This document shows positions 50,669 to 57,488 of a stretch of 64,000 bases of DNA, in pieces (within the stretch, counting starts at the first letter, position 1; every line of letters starts with the position of its first letter). Both the position numbers and the translations under genes were made by a program. Below the pieces are notes generated by a model. It was not told the DNA's origin. It saw only the letters and a list, made by a program, of their open reading frames with translations, and did not search any database. The stretch lies in NCBI GenBank assembly GCA_036494465.1, contig DASXOJ010000071.1:1-64000 (forward strand), read 5' to 3'. This DNA comes from CAJCJE01 sp036494465 (lineage in GTDB: Bacteria > Actinomycetota > Actinomycetes > Mycobacteriales > Pseudonocardiaceae).

Positions 50669-51304
50669 TCAGGCGCGGGCGCTCAGCCCCTTCTCCCACG
50701 CCGCGACGAATGCCGACGCACGCTCGGTCAACCGGTCCCAGGCCCCCTCGGCCACCGTCGCCTCGTCGACCAGCGCACTGCCGATCCCGACCCCGACGCA
50801 GCCGACCTCGGCGTACTCGGTGGTCGTCGCCACGCTCACGCCGCCCGTCGGCACCAGCGGAATGTCCGGCAACGGGCCCTTCAGGTTGCGGATGTAGCGG
50901 GCGCCGCCCATCGCGTCGATCGGGAAAACCTTCACCGTCCAGGCACCCGAATCCCAGGCCAGCTGGATCTCGGTCGGTGTCAGCGCGCCGCACGCCACCG
51001 GGATGCGGGCCTGCGCCGCCACCTTCAGCACCGGCAGCGTCGTCGTCGGCGTGACCAGGAACTGCGCGCCGGCCTCGATGGAGCGCTCCGCGTCCTCGGC
51101 CGTGATCACCGTGCCCACGCCGATCCGCACGTCCGGGCGGCTCCGCCAGCGGCGCACCGCCGCCGTGCTGCCCGGCGACGGAAGGGTGACCTCGACCGCC
51201 GTGATGCCGCCCGCGACCAGATGGTCCAGGACCTCGTCGGCGGGCTCGTTGGCCCGCAACCGGACGATCGCGATGACCCCGGCGTCCTGACTGTTCGGCG
51301 CCAC
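50669..51304 (-). CDS. eda: 2-dehydro-3-deoxyphosphogluconate (KDPG/KHG) aldolase
   Basis: 211 residues from GTG 51304, with GGAGGA upstream. VIAIVRLRANEPADEVLDHLVAGGITAVEVTL (part GGITAVEVTL with the catalytic Glu), VGTVITAEDAERSIEAGAQFLVTP and the Schiff-base Lys in WTVKVFPID are hallmarks of class I KDPG aldolase. It splits KDPG into pyruvate and glyceraldehyde 3-phosphate. First gene of a two-gene operon with kdgK. The transporter and dehydratase needed for a full pathway are not in the window. Confidence 0.92.
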   Translation of the reverse strand: MAPNSQDAGVIAIVRLRANEPADEVLDHLVAGGITAVEVTLPSPGSTAAVRRWRSRPDVRIGVGTVITAEDAERSIEAGAQFLVTPTTTLPVLKVAAQARIPVACGALTPTEIQLAWDSGAWTVKVFPIDAMGGARYIRNLKGPLPDIPLVPTGGVSVATTTEYAEVGCVGVGIGSALVDEATVAEGAWDRLTERASAFVAAWEKGLSARA

Positions 51305-51548
51305 GGCTCCTCCTTCGCATCCACCGCTGCTGCTCGCCCGACAGTACTTCAGTCAAGCCCCTGCTCAGGCCGCCTTCCGCAGGCCGGACGCTGGTCGCGG
51401 GGCCGCCGCCGGCTGCCCGGACTCGGGGATTGCGAAACGCGCAACACGATCGATCACCCAAACGTGTCGCAGGTCACCATGACGACCACAAACCGACCAC
51501 ACTCTTAGGGGTAACCGCAGTAACAACAGGTAGAGACAGGTGATCGCC

Positions 51549-52016
51549 ATGACCGACCAACGCGGCTCGGACGCCTCGGACCGCACCAAGGCCGTTCCCG
51601 AGGCCCCCGACACCGACCGGTTCGCGGTCCAGTCGCCGTCGACGCCCACCGTCCCCGAACAGGCAGGCCCGCCCCCCGAGCAGGCCGCGCCCGCGAAGCC
51701 GGCGAACGCGCAGGTGACCCAGCAGTACCAGAAGGTCCGCCGGACCAAGATCAGCGGCCTCTGGGTCGGCATCACCGTCGCCGCCATCGTCCTGCTCGCG
51801 CTGCTCGTGTTCATCATCGAGAACAGCCAGACCGTCGACGTCGGCTTCTTCGGTGCCCACTGGCACCTCTCCCTCGGCGTCGCTATGCTGCTCGCCGCGA
51901 TCGGCGGAATCCTGCTCGTGGCGATCCCCGGCTACGGCCGCATCATCCAACTCCGCCGTGTCCTGCGCAGGGCCGCCAAGCCCGCCCCCGGTCAGCACGC
52001 CAACCCCGAAAAGTAA
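51549..52016 (+). CDS. LapA-domain (DUF1049) membrane protein
   Basis: 155 residues; ATG 51549 preferred, GTG 51540 also in frame. The first 65 residues are a disordered Pro/Ala/Gln-rich cytoplasmic tail. Then two helices follow (GLWVGITVAAIVLLALLVFIIENSQTVDVGFFG and LSLGVAMLLAAIGGILLVAIPG, parts). IENSQTVDVGFFG is the LapA signature. In E. coli LapA relates to lipopolysaccharide assembly; in actinobacteria its role is unknown. Confidence 0.85.
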   Translation: MTDQRGSDASDRTKAVPEAPDTDRFAVQSPSTPTVPEQAGPPPEQAAPAKPANAQVTQQYQKVRRTKISGLWVGITVAAIVLLALLVFIIENSQTVDVGFFGAHWHLSLGVAMLLAAIGGILLVAIPGYGRIIQLRRVLRRAAKPAPGQHANPEK

Positions 52017-52030
52017 CCTCAACAACCTTT

Positions 52031-52066
52031 TCCCCGGTCTGGCCCGTCAAGCAGGGGCAGGCCGGG
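52031..52066. terminator. Bidirectional hairpin between convergent genes
   Basis: CCCCGG-T-CTG-G-CCC (52031-52044) pairs with GGG-G-CAG-G-CCGGGG (52053-52066) with two mismatches, between the LapA-like and monooxygenase genes. Confidence 0.6.
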
Positions 52067-52073
52067 GAGCGAG

Positions 52074-53663
52074 TCAGTCAAGGCGTGGCCGGTCCAGGAT
52101 CGTGCGCAGCGCGGACTCGAGCTGGTCCACGTCACCGGATCCGCTGGCCCGCCACGCGATCACGCCATCCGGCCGGACCAGCGTCGCGCCCGCCGTACCG
52201 ATGCCGTACCGCGCGCCGAACGCGCCGTCGATGTCGGCTTCCTCGTCGATGACGTAACCGCTGCACCGAATGCCGAGCCGCGCCGTGACCTTTTCCAGAA
52301 CCGCCAGCCAGTCCTGGCCACCGGCGCCCGCGAGCAGCGTGAAGCCGAGACCAAAAAAGTCCGTTGTGGACAGTGTGGTGCCGTCTCTGCGCAGCCGTAC
52401 GTGCGGGGCGCGCGAACCGGGCCGTCCGGTCGGTTGTTCCGGGTTCTCCCACTGCGCGCCGTCGTCGTCCGGTTCCAGCGCTACCGCGCCGCTGAGGTTG
52501 CGGTAGCCGAAGAACACCGTGGACACCGGTGCCAGCGGCGCGTCCTCGGTGCCGTCGCGGCGCTGCGGCGCGTGCCGCACGACGTAGGCGGCGTACTGCT
52601 GGCCCGCGATCACGTCCGCGTACGGCCTGCGTTCCGGATCGTGGCTGGCCAGCAACCCCGGTCCGGCCTCGCCGCGCACCACCATGGCGAGCTTCCAGGC
52701 CAGGTGGAAACTGTCCAGGATCGCCACGTTGCCACCGCCGCCACCGGTCGGCGGCATCACCTTGCCCGCGTCGCCGACCAGGAACACCCGGCCGTCGCTG
52801 AACCGGTCGGCTATCCGGTGCGACACCTGGAAGATCCGGTCCGCGCTCGGCACGAGTCGCGGGGCCAGACCGGGCATGCCGGTGGCGATCCGGATCAGCT
52901 CGATCCACCGTTCCGGACTCGGCAGCGCGCCGTTCTCCAGCCCGGTGTTGAGCACGTAGCGCCCGGGCAGATCGGTGGTGACCACCGCGCCGCCGCCACC
53001 GGGCAGGTCCGGGTTCTGCAGGTTGTACAAGGCGGTGCGGGTGGTGATCACGCTGCTCAGGTCGGCGTCGAACAGCGTGCCCGCGGACTCCCCGAGCACG
53101 CCCCTGCCGTGCGTGCCGATGCCGAGCGCGGTCCGGATCGGGCTGACGTGCCCGTCCGCGGCGACCAGGTAGTCCGCCCGGACGGTGCTGGGCTCGCCGG
53201 TCGCCAGGTCGCGCAGCATCACGGTGACCTCGGTGTCGTCCTGGCTCAGTGATTCGACCGTGGTGCCGAACCGGAGTTCGGCGCCGAGTTCGCGGGCCCG
53301 GCGCGCCAGGATCCGCTCCGCTCGCTCCTGGCTGACGTCGGCCCACCCGCCGGTGCTCAACTGGCTGACGTCCGGTAGGTCCATACCGATGATCTCGGTG
53401 AACACCGGGCCGGACACGCTCGCCGCGATGTAGATCGACAGTCCGCCGGGGTCGGTCGCCGCGCGGAACTCGTCGGCGAGTCCGGCCACGCCCAGTGCCT
53501 CCATGGTCGACGGGAACTGCCCGCGCGCCTTCGGCTGGTTGGACAGGTCCTGGTGCCGTTCGACCAGCAACGCCCGGACGCCGTGCAGGCCGAGATACGT
53601 CGCCGCGGCCAGTCCGGCCAGTCCGGCGCCGACGACGAGAACGGAAATCCGCGTGTCTGTCAT
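52074..53663 (-). CDS. FAD-dependent aromatic monooxygenase (class A hydroxylase)
   Basis: 529 residues from ATG 53663. FAD motifs: VVGAGLAGLAAATYLGLHG (dinucleotide fold near the N terminus), VAADGHVSPIRTALGI (DG motif) and FLVGDAGKVMPPTGGGGGNVAI (GD motif, with Lys where His is usual). The length and C-terminal thioredoxin-like extension resemble polyketide hydroxylases such as RdmE and PgaE and antibiotic-inactivating monooxygenases such as TetX relatives. No polyketide genes are near. With a TetR regulator divergent and operators between them, inducible detoxification is the more likely role. Confidence 0.9.
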   Translation of the reverse strand: MTDTRISVLVVGAGLAGLAAATYLGLHGVRALLVERHQDLSNQPKARGQFPSTMEALGVAGLADEFRAATDPGGLSIYIAASVSGPVFTEIIGMDLPDVSQLSTGGWADVSQERAERILARRARELGAELRFGTTVESLSQDDTEVTVMLRDLATGEPSTVRADYLVAADGHVSPIRTALGIGTHGRGVLGESAGTLFDADLSSVITTRTALYNLQNPDLPGGGGAVVTTDLPGRYVLNTGLENGALPSPERWIELIRIATGMPGLAPRLVPSADRIFQVSHRIADRFSDGRVFLVGDAGKVMPPTGGGGGNVAILDSFHLAWKLAMVVRGEAGPGLLASHDPERRPYADVIAGQQYAAYVVRHAPQRRDGTEDAPLAPVSTVFFGYRNLSGAVALEPDDDGAQWENPEQPTGRPGSRAPHVRLRRDGTTLSTTDFFGLGFTLLAGAGGQDWLAVLEKVTARLGIRCSGYVIDEEADIDGAFGARYGIGTAGATLVRPDGVIAWRASGSGDVDQLESALRTILDRPRLD

Positions 53664-53685
53664 GACCACCACTCCTCGATAGTTT

Positions 53686-53752
53686 CGAACACTGTTCGTG
53701 AGACGAACGCCGTTCGTGACACGAACAGTGTTCTACTCGCGAACGGTGTTCG
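53686..53752. promoter_or_regulatory. Four phased TetR-type operator palindromes
   Basis: CGAACACTGTTCG (53686-53698), CGAACGCCGTTCG (53704-53716), CGAACAGTGTTCT (53722-53734) and CGAACGGTGTTCG (53740-53752). Consensus CGAAC-N3-GTTCG; starts are exactly 18 bp apart. They fill the space between the divergent monooxygenase and TetR genes and must include both promoters' cores, so binding would repress both. Confidence 0.85.
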
Positions 53753-53772
53753 GGTCAAGTAAGGTTCCGCCG

Positions 53773-54477
53773 GTGGAGGACAACCAGCCCCGGCCCCCGT
53801 GGCAGCGCTCCAACCAGCGCAAGCCGGCTCGCGTGCCGCTCACCCAGGAGCTGATCGTCGACACCGCGCTCGCGGTGCTCGCCGAGGAGGGCATCGAGGC
53901 GGTGACCATGCGACGGGTCGCCCAGGGCCTGGACACCGGGCCGGCCTCGCTCTACGCGCACGTCAGCAACAAGGAGGAGCTGCACGAACTGATGGCCGAC
54001 CGGGTGCTGGGCGAGATCCCACTGCCCGAAGTGGACCCGGCGGCGTGGCGTGCCCAGCTCAAGGACCTGCTCTCCGCCCAGTTCGCCGCACTGGTGCGCT
54101 ATCCGGGCATCGCCAGGGTGGTGATGGCGATCATGATCCCGGCCGGGCCGAACCTGCTTCGGCTCGGCGAGGTCATGCTCGCGTTGCTCCGCGCGGGCGG
54201 CCTTTCCGTGCGGCACGCGGCGTTCGGCTGCGATGTGGTCGGCATGTACGTGAAGGCGTTCGCGCAGGAATCCAGCGAGTGGCGCGGTGGCCTCGCCGAC
54301 CGTCCGGAGACCAAGCGCAGGGCCGAGGAGCTGAACGCGTACCTGGCGGCGCTGCCGGAGCACGCCTTTCCGCACACGGTCGCGGTGCACGAGCTGTTCA
54401 ACGAAGGCACGGCGCGCGAACGCTTCGAATTCGGCCTGGACATCCTGCTGGACGGCCTCGCGGCGAAGGCGGAGTAG
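53773..54477 (+). CDS. TetR-family transcriptional regulator
   Basis: 234 residues from GTG 53773; the frame extends upstream to 53698 but that part is merely the translated operator repeats. HTH: LIVDTALAVLAEEGIEAVTMRRVAQGLDTGPASLYAHVSNKEEL (parts ALAVLAEEGIEAVTMRRVA and GPASLYAHVSNKEEL). The C-terminal domain is of the TetR_C (tetracycline repressor) class. It is divergent from the FAD monooxygenase, with four palindromes in between, so it is almost certainly its repressor and self-regulated. The inducer is probably an aromatic compound. Confidence 0.93.
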   Translation: MEDNQPRPPWQRSNQRKPARVPLTQELIVDTALAVLAEEGIEAVTMRRVAQGLDTGPASLYAHVSNKEELHELMADRVLGEIPLPEVDPAAWRAQLKDLLSAQFAALVRYPGIARVVMAIMIPAGPNLLRLGEVMLALLRAGGLSVRHAAFGCDVVGMYVKAFAQESSEWRGGLADRPETKRRAEELNAYLAALPEHAFPHTVAVHELFNEGTARERFEFGLDILLDGLAAKAE

Positions 54478-54515
54478 CCCGTCCGCCGGTCGTGGTACGG
54501 AACACACCCGTTCGC

Positions 54516-54557
54516 GCAAGCACCCCGCTTGCAATAGCTAGCACCCCGGCGTACCGT
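54516..54557 (+). promoter_or_regulatory. Promoter and repeated operator of the XRE-hbhA-like operon
   Basis: -35 TTGCAA (54529-54534), 17-bp spacer, -10 TACCGT (54552-54557). A direct repeat GC(A/T)AGCACCCC occurs at 54516 and 54537, 21 bp apart (two helical turns). GCAAGC-N5-GCTTGC forms an inverted repeat at 54516-54532. The sites overlap the -35 region, as expected for a repressor operator. Confidence 0.55.
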
Positions 54558-54598
54558 CGGTATGGCAAGAGCGAGAACGGGTCAGGAGGTGACCGGCG

Positions 54599-55048
54599 AT
54601 GGATGAAGAGAACGAGCGCAACAACCCCATCGAGATGGTCGCCGGACTCGGCCGCGACATCGGCGAGTACATCCGGCAACAGCGCAGCAGCGCGCAGATC
54701 TCGTTGCGCCAGCTGTCCAAGCTGGCCGGAGTGTCCAATCCGTACCTGAGTCAGATCGAGCGCGGCCTGCGCAAGCCGAGCGCCGAGATCCTCCAGCAGA
54801 TTGCCAAGGGGCTGCGGATCTCCGCCGAGGCGCTGTACGTCCAGGCCGGAATTCTGGATGCGCCCGTCGGCGGTCCGGTGGTCGACGCGGTGCTTGTCGA
54901 TACCGCGCTCACCGAGCGGCAGAAGCAGGTGCTGCTCGACGTGTACGAGACTTTCCGGCGCACCAACGCCACTACACAGTCCACAGTGGAGGGGTCCGAT
55001 GTGGACGGTGACCAACCCGTGGAACGGACCCCGAACCCGAAGGAGTGA
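54599..55048 (+). CDS. XRE-family helix-turn-helix regulator (Rv0474-like)
   Basis: 149 residues from ATG 54599, with AGGAGGTG upstream. HTH: SLRQLSKLAGVSNPYLSQIERGLRKPSAEILQQIAKGL (parts LSKLAGVSNPYLSQIERG and LQQIAKGL). The C-terminal third is acidic and disordered. Gene order XRE - HbhA-like - DUF2516 matches mycobacterial Rv0474-Rv0475-Rv0476. It probably regulates its own operon through the repeats at 54516-54547. Confidence 0.9.
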   Translation: MDEENERNNPIEMVAGLGRDIGEYIRQQRSSAQISLRQLSKLAGVSNPYLSQIERGLRKPSAEILQQIAKGLRISAEALYVQAGILDAPVGGPVVDAVLVDTALTERQKQVLLDVYETFRRTNATTQSTVEGSDVDGDQPVERTPNPKE

Positions 55049-55053
55049 TCAAC

Positions 55054-55761
55054 ATGCCCACTGTGCCCACCATCGAGGACGTGCGCAAGGCTGGCGAGCA
55101 GGCTCGGGTCGCGGTGACCAACGCGTTCGACCAGGTCCGCACCCCGCTGCTGGCCGCCATCGGCGCCGGTGACCTGGCCACCCAGGCCGTCGTCGACGCG
55201 GTCAACAAGACCCGCGAGCAGCTGACCGAGCGTGCCGAGGCCGCCCGTTCCGCCGTTGACGAACTGCCCACCGACGTCACCAGCCTCCGCGAGAAGCTGG
55301 ACCCGGCCGAGCTGCGCAAGCTCGTCGACGAATACGCCGACGCGGCGGTCAAGCTCTACCAGCACCTGGCCGAGCAGGGCGAGAAGGCCGTGGAGAAGCT
55401 GCGCACCCAGCCGCAGTTCAAGCGCGCCATCGACCAGCTGGACCAGGCCGTCGAGACCGCGCAGCAGCGCGCCGAGAGTGCCGTTGGCGACGCCCGCGAG
55501 CTGGCCGACGAGGTGCTCGGCAAGGTCGTCCGCCGCACCCGCTCCACCGGTGAGAAGGCCGCCCGCGAGGTCATCGAGCTCGCCGACGACACCGCCGACG
55601 CCGTGCACGAGGCAGGCGCCCAGGCCGCGCACGAGGTCCGCAGCACCACCCGCAAGGCCGCCAACCGCACCAACAACGTGCGCAAGGCCGCCAACGGCTC
55701 CACCGGCAAGGCCGCCAGCACCCGCAAGGCCGCCGAGGAGACCGACGGCGCGGAGAGCTGA
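55054..55761 (+). CDS. Heparin-binding hemagglutinin (HbhA)-like protein
   Basis: 235 residues from ATG 55054 (AAGGAG 9 bases upstream). After a short N terminus the protein is almost all helix: PLLAAIGAGDLATQAVVDAVNKTREQLTERAEAARSAVDELP and EKLDPAELRKLVDEYADAAVKLYQHLAEQGEKAVEKLR (parts) match HbhA. The C-terminal 45 residues are Lys/Arg/Ala/Thr-rich repeats (TRKAAN, VRKAAN, TRKAAE), equivalent to the lysine-rich heparin-binding tail of HbhA but richer in Arg, Thr and Asn. In a soil actinomycete a lipid- or cell-surface-associated role is more likely than host adhesion. A long terminator follows. Confidence 0.85.
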   Translation: MPTVPTIEDVRKAGEQARVAVTNAFDQVRTPLLAAIGAGDLATQAVVDAVNKTREQLTERAEAARSAVDELPTDVTSLREKLDPAELRKLVDEYADAAVKLYQHLAEQGEKAVEKLRTQPQFKRAIDQLDQAVETAQQRAESAVGDARELADEVLGKVVRRTRSTGEKAAREVIELADDTADAVHEAGAQAAHEVRSTTRKAANRTNNVRKAANGSTGKAASTRKAAEETDGAES

Positions 55762-55779
55762 CCTTCCCGGAATCAGCAA

Positions 55780-55822
55780 TACGAACGACCCCGGTGCCGA
55801 CCGCGCACCGGGGTCGTTCGTA
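55780..55822 (+). terminator. Terminator after the HbhA-like gene
   Basis: Perfect 18-bp stem (55780-55797 with 55805-55822), 7-base loop, 18 bp after the stop codon and directly ahead of the DUF2516 promoter. Confidence 0.85.
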
Positions 55823-55841
55823 TTCGTCGTACGCTGTAGTT

Positions 55842-56132
55842 GTGCGCGTCGACGAGTGGATTGAACTAATCCTGAACTGGGCTGCCGTCCCGGTCGGCCT
55901 GTTCGCGTTCATCCATGCCGCGTTGCAGCGCGGCGAGGCCTACACCGCGGCGAACAAACGCACCAAACCGTTCTGGCTGGCGTTGACCGGGGCCGGCACG
56001 GTTGCCTGCGCCGTGTTCAATTTCTATGACTTCACGCTGATCTTCTGGATTGCCGGGCTTGTCACGGTTCTCGTCTACATCGTGGACGTGAAGCCCAAGC
56101 TGGCGGAGATACAGCGCGGCTCCCAGTGGTGA
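55842..56132 (+). CDS. DUF2516 membrane protein (Rv0476-like)
   Basis: 96 residues from GTG 55842; TACGCT (55830-55835) ends six bases upstream, so it may be leaderless. Three helices: LILNWAAVPVGLFAFIHAALQ, FWLALTGAGTVACAVFNFY and LIFWIAGLVTVLVYIVDVKP. The family is actinobacterial and of unknown function. The neighbour order is conserved with mycobacteria, but here a strong terminator separates it from the HbhA-like gene. Confidence 0.85.
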   Translation: MRVDEWIELILNWAAVPVGLFAFIHAALQRGEAYTAANKRTKPFWLALTGAGTVACAVFNFYDFTLIFWIAGLVTVLVYIVDVKPKLAEIQRGSQW

Positions 56133-56151
56133 CCGCTGGCAGGATGGCGGC

Positions 56152-56706
56152 ATGTGGACCGTCGCTGGCAGCCTGACCGTCGTACCCGCGTCAACCCGCG
56201 CCGACCTCCTCGCTGAACCGGTCGTGGCCGCGCTCGCCGCGCTCGACCCGGCCGAGGCCGCCCGCTGCGGAGTCGCCGAGATCGACCCGGAGCTGGCGGA
56301 CACCGCGGAATTCTGCGCGACCTACGGCTCCCCGCTCGACGCGTCCGCCAACTGCGTCGTGGTCGCGGGCAAGCGCGGCGGTGACACCCGGTACGCGGCC
56401 TGCGTCATCCTCGCCACCACCCGCGCCGACGTGAACGGCGTCGTGCGCAAGCGCCTCGACGTGCGCAAGGCATCCTTCGCGCCGATGGACGACGCGGTGC
56501 AACGCACCGGCATGGCCTACGGCGGCATCACCCCGCTCGGCCTCCCCGCCGACTGGCCGCTGCTGATCGACAGCGCGGTCGCCGCCGCGCCCGAAGTCGT
56601 CGTCGGCAGCGGCGTCCGGCACAGCAAACTGCTGATGCCCGGCGAAGTACTGACCAAGTTGCCCTCGGCCGAAGTGATCGACGGGCTCGGCCGCGTCATC
56701 GGCTGA
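56152..56706 (+). CDS. YbaK/EbsC-family protein (aminoacyl-tRNA editing-like)
   Basis: 184 residues from ATG 56152. The core ASANCVVVAGKRGGDTRYAACVILATTRADVNGVVRKRLDVRKASFAP (parts CVVVAGKRGGDTRYAACV and DVNGVVRKRLDVRKASFA) has the conserved Lys pattern of the YbaK domain. GMAYGGITPLG supplies the GGxxP-like loop. These proteins remove mischarged amino acids from tRNA-Pro or related tRNAs. No synthetase is adjacent. Assigned to the domain confidently, to a precise substrate not at all. Confidence 0.85.
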   Translation: MWTVAGSLTVVPASTRADLLAEPVVAALAALDPAEAARCGVAEIDPELADTAEFCATYGSPLDASANCVVVAGKRGGDTRYAACVILATTRADVNGVVRKRLDVRKASFAPMDDAVQRTGMAYGGITPLGLPADWPLLIDSAVAAAPEVVVGSGVRHSKLLMPGEVLTKLPSAEVIDGLGRVIG

Positions 56707-56720
56707 CCGGCCTCAGGGAG

Positions 56721-56780
56721 TACCCCGAGCCCCGGAGTCGGGGTAGGGGAAACACCAGGGCCGTCTGAGGGGATTACCCC
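56721..56780 (+). promoter_or_regulatory. G/C-run palindromes upstream of the DUF998 gene
   Basis: TACCCCGA (56721-56728) pairs with TCGGGGTA (56738-56745). GGGGATTACCCC (56769-56780) is a further palindrome. They lie 37-96 bp before GTG 56817. Candidate operators, perhaps of a LuxR-type response regulator, or a leader hairpin. Confidence 0.4.
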
Positions 56781-56816
56781 ATGGTTTGATCTTGGCCGCG
56801 CCAGCAGGCTGAGATC

Positions 56817-57488
56817 GTGTTCGAGATCAGCGAGGTCGGCGCCCCGACCACCAGGTCCGGCCGGCTCACCGCCGCACTGGCCAAGATCAGCAGTGCGGCG
56901 CTCGCGCTCACCGTGCTGCCGATGATCTACCTGCACCTGGTGTCCATCGGTCGACTCGACCCGTTGCACACCACGGTCAGCGACTACGTGTCCGTGCCCG
57001 GCGGCGGTGCCTTCCTCGCGTTGAGCACCATCGCGCTCGCCCTGGCCACCGCCGTGCTGCCGGCCCGGCTGGGGCTCGCGGGCTGGCGGGTCCCGCCGAC
57101 CACCAAGATCGCCCTGGTCCTGGGGTGCGTCGGACTGTTCGCCTCGGTGGTCTTCCCCACCAACGCGCTCGGCACCGCGCCGGACGAAGCCACCGTGCTG
57201 CACCGCTACGCGGCGGCTCTGTTCTTCATCGCCGTCCCGATCGCGGCCGTCTCGCTGGGCAGACGTCCACTGGCGTTGTTGTCCGGGCTGGTCGGCATCG
57301 CCTTCCTGCTCAGCCATATCCCGCTGGTGTTCCCCGGCTTCCCGCACGCCGACCTGATCGGCACCGTCCTCCCGCGCGGCCTGGTGGAACGCCTGCTCCT
57401 GGTGGCCGACATCGCCACCATCGCGATCATCGGCCGCTCGGCCCGCGCGATCGCCTCCTCTTCAACAGATGGGTTGGTGCGGTCATGA
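56817..57488 (+). CDS. DUF998 membrane protein
   Basis: 223 residues from GTG 56817, about six helices. PLHTTVSDYVSVPGGGAFLALSTIALALATAVL (part HTTVSDYVSVPGGG) and VVFPTNALGTAPDEATVLHRYAAALFFIAVP (parts FPTNALGT and LHRYAAALFF) show the DUF998 pattern of conserved Asp and His. Function is unknown. It overlaps the next gene by 4 bases (ATGA), implying coupled translation. Confidence 0.85.
   Translation: MFEISEVGAPTTRSGRLTAALAKISSAALALTVLPMIYLHLVSIGRLDPLHTTVSDYVSVPGGGAFLALSTIALALATAVLPARLGLAGWRVPPTTKIALVLGCVGLFASVVFPTNALGTAPDEATVLHRYAAALFFIAVPIAAVSLGRRPLALLSGLVGIAFLLSHIPLVFPGFPHADLIGTVLPRGLVERLLLVADIATIAIIGRSARAIASSSTDGLVRS

Noticed and set aside
53698..53772. N-terminal extension of the TetR protein from ATG 53698
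   Set aside because: The extension translates the 18-bp operator repeats (six-residue repeats of TRTVF type); the GTG at 53773 is the sensible start.
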